A stretch of 64,000 nt of DNA. Origin: Sutcliffiella tianshenii (lineage in GTDB: Bacteria > Bacillota > Bacilli > Bacillales > Bacillaceae_I). The stretch spans positions 620,001-684,000 of the forward strand of contig NZ_JAFBED010000001.1 in NCBI RefSeq assembly GCF_016908565.1, read 5' to 3'. Below are positions 59,747-64,000 of this stretch, piece after piece. The position numbers were made by a program, and so were the translations under genes. The notes under the pieces are model-generated. The model saw only the letters and a program-made list of their open reading frames with translations, made no database searches and was not told where the DNA came from. Numbering within the stretch: the stretch's first letter is position 1; each line of letters begins with the position of its first letter.

Positions 59747-60481
59747 CTAGGAGTCCTGTTTTTTCAGTTGTATCTTGAATTCCCTGGCCAAATCCTTCGC
59801 CACTGGAGTCAGCTTGCTTTTCTTTGGCAAATGGAGCTCTTCCAGACCTTCCTGACTCGCTTTTTCAATATGCTTTGCGAGAATAAGAGGCTGTTTTTCA
59901 TCCCATGCCTGAAGCTGTTCCTTGACCGTACGTACAAGGCTGCTCAATGGCACCCATTTCACCTGATCGGCTTGAATTTGCCTTATGTACCCATCCACCC
60001 TGTTCTGCACAGCATGCGGTGCTGAGATCTGTTGATACACATTGAACTCCACTTCGTCTTTCACCACAATCACCGGTTTGCCGAGCATTTGGAATTGAAG
60101 GACCAAGGAGGATATCGGATCGTCGTCGATTGTCAACGCAAGTTTGGCGAGCAATTGATAGGACGCAACCGGAAGAACAATGGCCCCAAGTTCATTCAGG
60201 AGTCCATTGACATCCTCCCGTTCGAGCCCCTCCAATGGCAAAATGGAATAGCCACTGAATGCATCCGTCTCGGCGAGATATTTCCTGCTCAAAAGCAGCG
60301 TTACTTCATAGCGTTCGGAAAGTATCGTAACCGCTTCCAAAACTCCTGTCAGATTACCAGTTTCATAGCCTAGCAGGATGCCAATCGGCCTTTTTTCTGC
60401 TCTTTGCTTATTTTCATTCAGATAAGCCTCCACTGCCTCTTGGACGAGCAGCTTAATCTTTTCCTTTACCGTTACATCCAC
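59747..60481 (-). CDS. Flavoprotein-family (PF02441-like) protein with encapsulation-peptide-like N-terminus
   Basis: This protein of about 244 residues starts best at the GTG at 60481, 8 bases after GGGAGG and inside the end of pduL. The core looks like a flavodoxin-like Flavoprotein domain: GILLGYETGNLTGVLEAVTIL at its first strand and SYQLLAKLALTIDDDPISSLVLQFQMLGKPVIVV later, matching the family's AKIA...DD...GKPV pattern. The first 20 residues (KEKIKLLVQEAVEAYLNE) form an amphipathic helix like those of PduL and TpiA, so it is probably encapsulated. It could bind FMN and move electrons; the reaction is unknown. Longer in-frame starts up to 60574 overlap pduL further. Confidence 0.72.
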   Translation of the reverse strand: MDVTVKEKIKLLVQEAVEAYLNENKQRAEKRPIGILLGYETGNLTGVLEAVTILSERYEVTLLLSRKYLAETDAFSGYSILPLEGLEREDVNGLLNELGAIVLPVASYQLLAKLALTIDDDPISSLVLQFQMLGKPVIVVKDEVEFNVYQQISAPHAVQNRVDGYIRQIQADQVKWVPLSSLVRTVKEQLQAWDEKQPLILAKHIEKASQEGLEELHLPKKSKLTPVAKDLAREFKIQLKKQDS

Positions 60482-61148
60482 AACCACAGCCTCCCATTCC
60501 ATTTGATGGTCGTTCAATGGCAATGATTTCACCAAGCGTGCCATTCTGTAGTCCAGCTGCATTTGCTTCATCAAGGTCGATGTGCATTTCCAGCTTGTAT
60601 CTTTCGGAGGACCGGATCAATACGTTGGAGAAAATCACCCCGCGGTCCCCATCCACCTTTACTTGCACGAGATCGCCATCCGAGACTCCGAATGTCTCTG
60701 CATCGCGTGGGTGCATGTGAATGTGGCGCGCAGCACAGATCAACCCTTCTTTTAAGATAAGCTGACCCCGCGGTCCCTGAACGGTGATGGATTCAGAGCC
60801 TTTTATATTCCCTGACTGCCTCACTGGAGGTTTGACACCAAGCGTAAATCCGTCAAACAAGGATACTTCCACCTGGGTATCCCCTCTTGCAGGACCGAGG
60901 ACCCTCACCTTTTCTATCTTACCCTTGGGACCGATGAGTGTGACGGTCTCTTTGGCAGCAAATTGACCAGGCTGGGAAAGGTCTTTTTGCTTTTGAAGCT
61001 CATAGCCTCGGCCAAAAAGCCGTTCCACATGCGCAACCGATAAATGAATATGCCGGTTGGAGGCTGCAATCGGAACCATTTTTGCTGATTGCCCCAAGGA
61101 GTTCTGGACAACCTCCTGAACGAGCGCTTTAATTTTTTCCCTATCCAT
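60453..61148 (-). CDS. pduL: Phosphotransacylase PduL with encapsulation peptide
   Basis: This 231-residue PduL-type phosphotransacylase converts acyl-CoA and phosphate to acyl-phosphate and CoA, recycling CoA inside the shell. Two zinc-binding histidine motifs are visible: SNRHIHLS (about 30-37) and RHIHMHP (about 141-147). Residues 1-20 (REKIKALVQEVVQNSLGQ) form the encapsulation peptide. The C-terminus ends in an unusual Gly/Cys tail (GGCGCGCNGKGKD). The ATG at 61148 is preferred over a GTG four codons upstream that overlaps the regulator stop. The next gene starts inside its last codons. Confidence 0.95.
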   Translation of the reverse strand: MDREKIKALVQEVVQNSLGQSAKMVPIAASNRHIHLSVAHVERLFGRGYELQKQKDLSQPGQFAAKETVTLIGPKGKIEKVRVLGPARGDTQVEVSLFDGFTLGVKPPVRQSGNIKGSESITVQGPRGQLILKEGLICAARHIHMHPRDAETFGVSDGDLVQVKVDGDRGVIFSNVLIRSSERYKLEMHIDLDEANAAGLQNGTLGEIIAIERPSNGMGGCGCGCNGKGKD

Positions 61149-61156
61149 TCCTGTTA

Positions 61157-62101
61157 TCACCCCTTTTCAAGTAAGGCTTTTGCCGTATACTGATCGGTAA
61201 TCAGCACATTTGCATAGCCACCCTTAAGAGCACCCATCATTCCATCGGTTTTCTTGTTTCCACCCGCGACAAGAATGCTATATTCCTTTTTCGTCAGATG
61301 TGGTAGTTCGATGCCGATGGTTCTTTCATTCAAGGATTGATTGCTTAGATGCCCCTGTCCATCAATGAAACGGGAACAAATATCGCCGACTGTGCGATTT
61401 CGCTTGAGGGTTTCGATATCCTCATCCAAAAAGTAACCCGCACGCATCAACGTGGAATGATCCCCAGGCTCACCAACCGTATAGATCGCAATGTTCGCCT
61501 GTATGCCAAGCTCGAGCACTTTTCTTATGTGACGGTCGGCTACAATGGCCTGTTTGACGACAGTATGATCCACCACAGCAGGCACCGGTAAAAAGTGCGG
61601 TGTTGTATGGAACGCAGCTGCTAGCCCATTGAGTATTTCAGAAGCGTGGGTATTCAATTCCGAATAGCTGACCCCGCCATTCAACTGAACGATGGTTACA
61701 TCCTTTACGTTTTTCGGATAGAGCCTTTTGGATAGCTCATAAAGTGTCGTACCCCAGGTGATGCCGATTGTATCTCCAGTTTTCACAATCGAATACAGGT
61801 AATCCGCCGAGGCCTCCCCAAGCTTTTCCTTGATCACCCGCTCCTCATTTGAATGGGAGGAGGTGACGACGCAGTGCTTCAGCTGATATCTGTCCCTTAA
61901 CTGGTTGGCAAGCTCCTGGATATCTTCTGTCGGGTCATTGATGGTTACATGGACGATTCCGTCCTGCTTCGCCTGCAGCAGCAATCTGGATACCGTAGGA
62001 CGGGAGACTCCCAATTCCTTTGCGATTTCCGCTTGGCTGAAATCCTGTACATAATACATTTTTGCCACTTCCACTAGACGAGCCATTTTTTCATTCGACA
62101 T
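61157..62101 (-). CDS. SorC/DeoR-type sugar-phosphate-responsive regulator of the operon
   Basis: This 314-residue SorC-family regulator has an N-terminal helix-turn-helix (about 21-41: FSQAEIAKELGVSRPTVSRLL). Its sugar-phosphate-binding domain shows GDTIGITWGTTLYELSK, VQLNGGVSYSELNTHASEI and SILVAGGNKKTDGMMGALKGGYANVLITDQYTAKALL. It closely resembles B. subtilis DeoR, which is released from DNA by deoxyribose-5-phosphate. The ATG at 62101 has AGGTGAG six bases upstream. It is the first gene of the operon, so it probably controls itself together with the shell and enzymes. Confidence 0.92.
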   Translation of the reverse strand: MSNEKMARLVEVAKMYYVQDFSQAEIAKELGVSRPTVSRLLLQAKQDGIVHVTINDPTEDIQELANQLRDRYQLKHCVVTSSHSNEERVIKEKLGEASADYLYSIVKTGDTIGITWGTTLYELSKRLYPKNVKDVTIVQLNGGVSYSELNTHASEILNGLAAAFHTTPHFLPVPAVVDHTVVKQAIVADRHIRKVLELGIQANIAIYTVGEPGDHSTLMRAGYFLDEDIETLKRNRTVGDICSRFIDGQGHLSNQSLNERTIGIELPHLTKKEYSILVAGGNKKTDGMMGALKGGYANVLITDQYTAKALLEKG

Positions 62102-62116
62102 GTTCCACTCACCTAA

Positions 62117-62135
62117 ATCTGAAATTATGTTCAAT
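62117..62135 (-). promoter_or_regulatory. DeoR-type operator near the regulator start (secondary site)
   Basis: Minus strand ATTGAACATAATTTCAGAT is a near-palindrome closely matching the B. subtilis DeoR operator ATTGAACAAAATTTCAAT as I remember it. It lies 16-34 bases upstream of the regulator ATG. Confidence 0.6.
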
Positions 62136-62209
62136 ATAACGAGAATTTAATACGCTTCATTACGTGCTCTGGCTGTCGATTCTTAGAGGAAATAAAAGTA
62201 AATATGCTC

Positions 62210-62223
62210 AGTAAGCGTTTACA
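62210..62223 (-). promoter_or_regulatory. CcpA-binding cre site
   Basis: Minus strand TGTAAACGCTTACT fits the cre consensus TGWAARCGYTWNCW at all 14 positions. It lies about 36-49 bases downstream of the predicted transcription start, a position that represses by roadblock, so the operon should be shut off by preferred sugars. Confidence 0.8.
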
Positions 62224-62233
62224 AATAAAATAT

Positions 62234-62252
62234 TGTTCATGCGATATGAACA
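62234..62252 (-). promoter_or_regulatory. Primary operator of the SorC/DeoR-type regulator
   Basis: TGTTCAT-GCGAT-ATGAACA is a perfect 7-bp inverted repeat with a 5-base spacer, placed about 7-25 bases after the predicted transcription start. The half-site TGTTCA also occurs in the operator at 62117-62135. Confidence 0.65.
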
Positions 62253-62265
62253 TATGTTTAATTCT

Positions 62266-62293
62266 ATTATAAACCCACTAAAAATTCTGTCAA
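62266..62293 (-). promoter_or_regulatory. Consensus sigma-A promoter of the microcompartment operon
   Basis: On the minus strand TTGACA (62288-62293) and TATAAT (62266-62271), both perfect, are separated by 16 bases. The start site would be near 62259, giving a leader of about 158 bases before the regulator ATG at 62101. The 339-bp gap to the divergent hcp-like gene contains this promoter, two operators and a cre site. Confidence 0.85.
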
Positions 62294-62440
62294 TACAAGT
62301 TATTCTTAATAGTCTAAAATTTATTTATTACTATAATTATAGAGGCACAAGCCATTTTTTTTGAAACCTATTAAACTGCCTATTCCTTTTCAAATAGGAA
62401 ACATATATTACTAGAAACGACAGAAAGGATGTTTGTATGT

Positions 62441-62926
62441 ATGGCACTTAGATTATTTTTGGCTATTCCGGGAATCCCCGGGAACTCCACTGTTATTCGG
62501 TTTGAAGATTCTATTGAACTATTGACCTACTCGTTGAATTTCTTTAATTCCGTTACCTCTCAATCTTTGAGCACCTTTACTGCCTCAAGGGCGACTTTAA
62601 GTCCATTGGTAATCACTAAACGGTCAGATAGATCCTCCCTCCCGCTATTATTTAACTTATTAACCGGCAGGACTATCAGGGAGATGACACTTTATGTTAC
62701 GGATGATACCGGGGGAGATTTTCAAACACTATTCATTTTTACCTTAGAAAATGTTAAAGTTACACAATTCAATCAATCAGGTGAGGATGGGGCAGATTCC
62801 CCTATGGAAACCATTAATTTCCGTTACACTAAAATCACTATTGAGTCAGACGCTTTTGATGCGAATCAAGTTCTAACTTATGATACTTCTACCAATAGAG
62901 CCACCTTCAGTGATGGAGTAACATAA
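62441..62926 (+). CDS. Orphan Hcp-like (type VI tube family) protein
   Basis: This 161-residue protein has the Hcp1 layout: FLAIPGIPGNSTVIRFEDSIELLTYSLNF, then LSPLVITKRSDRSSLPLLFNLLTGRTIREMTLYV, FTLENVKVTQFNQSGEDGADSPMETINFRYTKITIE. Hcp hexameric rings form the inner tube of type VI secretion systems. No other type VI gene is near and Bacillaceae do not normally carry such a system. AAAGGA lies about 11 bases before the ATG at 62441; an ATG at 62429 is possible. It diverges from the microcompartment operon and shares its control region. Confidence 0.78.
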   Translation: MALRLFLAIPGIPGNSTVIRFEDSIELLTYSLNFFNSVTSQSLSTFTASRATLSPLVITKRSDRSSLPLLFNLLTGRTIREMTLYVTDDTGGDFQTLFIFTLENVKVTQFNQSGEDGADSPMETINFRYTKITIESDAFDANQVLTYDTSTNRATFSDGVT

Positions 62927-62935
62927 AAAACAAAA

Positions 62936-62966
62936 AAACATACGTCCTAATGGATGTATGTTTTCT
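62936..62966. terminator. Bidirectional terminator between hcp-like gene and nupQ
   Basis: AACATACGTCC and GGATGTATGTT form an 11-bp stem (one G-T pair) with a 4-base loop between the convergent stops at 62926 and 63005. Confidence 0.9.
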
Positions 62967-63004
62967 TTGTTTGAAACCTATTCATTATGATTGTTACTTT
63001 CTAA

Positions 63005-63958
63005 TTATCTCTTACCAGAATCAAACGGTTCTCCCACAGCCTTTGGTGCTTGTGAAGACTTGGAGAAAATAATCAGTGCAACAAGTGTTACTACATACGG
63101 GAATACTTTCAGGATCACCGGCGGAAATAATGCCAATGATGGAATTACCTGTGATACGTTTGCGATGGTGCTTGCAAAACCGAAGAAAAGGGTTGCTCCA
63201 AGGATTCCAAGCGGCTTCCATTGTCCGAAGATCAGGGAAGCAAGAGCAAGGAAACCAAGCCCCGCTACCGTTCCGGAAAACTCGCCCCCGAATGTTACGA
63301 TGATGATGGCACCGGCAAGCCCTGAGAACGCACCCGAGATCATAACCCCGATATAGCGCATCTTTCTAACGCTGATACCGGCAGCTTCTGCAGCATGAGG
63401 ATGCTCCCCGCATGCTCTTAGGCGCAGTCCGAATGGCGTCTTATACAGAGCGATCGTGCTGATGATCAAGATGATCAGTACAATCCAGGTTGTACTATAT
63501 GTTTTAGTGAAGAACAGGCTTCCGATAACCGGAATGTCAGATAAAAAAGGAACGTCAAATGGACGCAAGCCATTGGAAATACGGATGTTCCCGCTTCCTG
63601 TAATATTCCGTGCAAGGAAAACCGTGATGGCACCGGCGATCATGTTGATGGCCGTACCACTGATGATCTGGTTTGCACTCAAGTTGATACTTGCAAATGC
63701 ATGCAACAGGGAGAAAAGCAATCCCACAAGCGTCGCTACAATCAAACCGATCCAGATGGCCTTGGGATCTCCCGGCATGGCTTCTTGCATTTTCATGATC
63801 ACTAGGGCACCAGAGAAAGAACCTACTACCATAAGCCCCTCTAGTCCGATGTTCACGACACCGCTTCGTTCACTGAATAATGCTCCTAAAGCTGTAATCA
63901 AAAGAGGGATTGTAAAAATAATTGCATACGGAGCTATTTGTTGTATGGTTGTCCACAT
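63005..63958 (-). CDS. nupQ: Nucleoside ABC transporter permease NupQ
   Basis: This 317-residue ABC permease of the BmpA/RbsC-like nucleoside transporter class has about nine membrane segments. Marks are LLITALGALFSERSGVVNIGLEGLMVVGSF at the start and LRACGEHPHAAEAAGISVRKMRYIGVMISGAFSGLAGAI, typical of YufQ/NupQ. It would import guanosine or other nucleosides with NupP, NupO and NupN. It follows nupP by 3 bases. With the adjacent sugar-phosphate microcompartment it suggests nucleoside scavenging. Confidence 0.92.
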   Translation of the reverse strand: MWTTIQQIAPYAIIFTIPLLITALGALFSERSGVVNIGLEGLMVVGSFSGALVIMKMQEAMPGDPKAIWIGLIVATLVGLLFSLLHAFASINLSANQIISGTAINMIAGAITVFLARNITGSGNIRISNGLRPFDVPFLSDIPVIGSLFFTKTYSTTWIVLIILIISTIALYKTPFGLRLRACGEHPHAAEAAGISVRKMRYIGVMISGAFSGLAGAIIIVTFGGEFSGTVAGLGFLALASLIFGQWKPLGILGATLFFGFASTIANVSQVIPSLALFPPVILKVFPYVVTLVALIIFSKSSQAPKAVGEPFDSGKR

Positions 63959-63961
63959 AAC

Positions 63962-64000
63962 CTATTCCCCCTCCTTGGCTTTCACGTTCGTGGATTGTTT
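63962..64000 (-). CDS. nupP: Nucleoside ABC transporter permease NupP, C-terminal end (cut by window edge)
   Basis: The last 12 codons (KQSTNVKAKEGE) and a TAG stop lie at the window edge. The codons include AAGGAGGGGG, the ribosome site of nupQ. Identification as nupP rests on the position directly upstream of nupQ, as in nupNOPQ operons, not on the few residues visible. Confidence 0.6.
   Translation of the reverse strand, partial: KQSTNVKAKEGE

Noticed and set aside
62441-62926. A type VI secretion locus
   Set aside because: Only an Hcp-like gene is present; no sheath, baseplate, VgrG or ATPase gene lies in the window.

Overview
The window reads as chromosome of a spore-forming Bacillaceae bacterium (Bacillus or a close genus). 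The evidence is the gene content, namely NfrA, the YtbD/YtcD pair, TopB, a sigma-B general stress protein, endospore-appendage proteins, a SAM-I riboswitch and NupQ/NupP. Typical Bacillus ribosome-binding sites with frequent GTG and TTG starts, and perfect sigma-A, sigma-B and cre sites, agree with this. No rRNA, tRNA, CRISPR array, transposase or prophage was seen.

Positions 1-16700 hold mostly housekeeping and transport genes: a cut secreted protein, nfrA, an AtoE-type transporter, two small membrane proteins, EIIA-Glc, a nitrilase-family hydrolase, a Cof phosphatase, an HD-GYP protein and a YjiH-type membrane protein. A SAM-riboswitch-controlled pair (LLM monooxygenase plus ATP-grasp ligase), a lipoprotein, a PTS EIICB with an endonuclease/phosphatase-family partner, and a tandem P-loop ATPase follow. 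Positions 16800-18300 hold three DUF3992-like endospore appendage (Ena) genes. Positions 18400-35300 hold a STAS protein, topB, a PDZ-Lon(S16) protease, an ABC-F ATPase, a divergent tryptophan-dioxygenase-family protein, a TrxR-like flavoprotein, a YflT stress protein, a class V aminotransferase, a TPR protein, an RlmI-type methyltransferase and a large TPR-dynamin-like GTPase.

Positions 35971-38112 carry what looks like a complete actin-type (type II) partition module: an iteron-rich centromere-like region, a ParM/StbA-like actin and a ParR-like ribbon-helix-helix partner. Next come a three-gene dimethylamine/N-demethylase-type operon (38215-40615), small regulators, MDR/VOC/HxlR genes, the ytcD-ytbD pair, a large catalase, several small secreted or membrane proteins, a beta-lactamase-family serine hydrolase, an ASCH protein and an AraC-GyrI/DUF1761 pair.

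The most notable system is the 12-gene minus-strand operon 62101-54630. It encodes a bacterial microcompartment of the sugar-phosphate-utilising (SPU) kind: SorC/DeoR regulator, PduL, a flavoprotein-family protein, three BMC-P pentamers, a CoA-acylating aldehyde dehydrogenase, two BMC-H hexamers, TpiA, RpiB and DeoC. PduL, the flavoprotein-family protein, the aldehyde dehydrogenase, TpiA and DeoC all start with similar short amphipathic helices that look like encapsulation peptides. The inferred core pathway is deoxyribose-5-phosphate to glyceraldehyde-3-phosphate plus acetaldehyde (DeoC), acetaldehyde to acetyl-CoA (dehydrogenase), acetyl-CoA to acetyl-phosphate (PduL), with triose-phosphate and pentose-phosphate isomerisation by TpiA and RpiB. 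A consensus promoter, a DeoR-like operator and a perfect CcpA cre site sit upstream. Nucleoside-importer genes (nupP-nupQ) lie just beyond, after an orphan Hcp-like gene.

Intergenic DNA carries several dispersed repeat families: three copies of a 124-135 bp inverted repeat, one 141-bp MITE-like element, GGGTCTGGCMCC-type palindromes, and three arrays of degenerate repeats with a regular 20-bp period.
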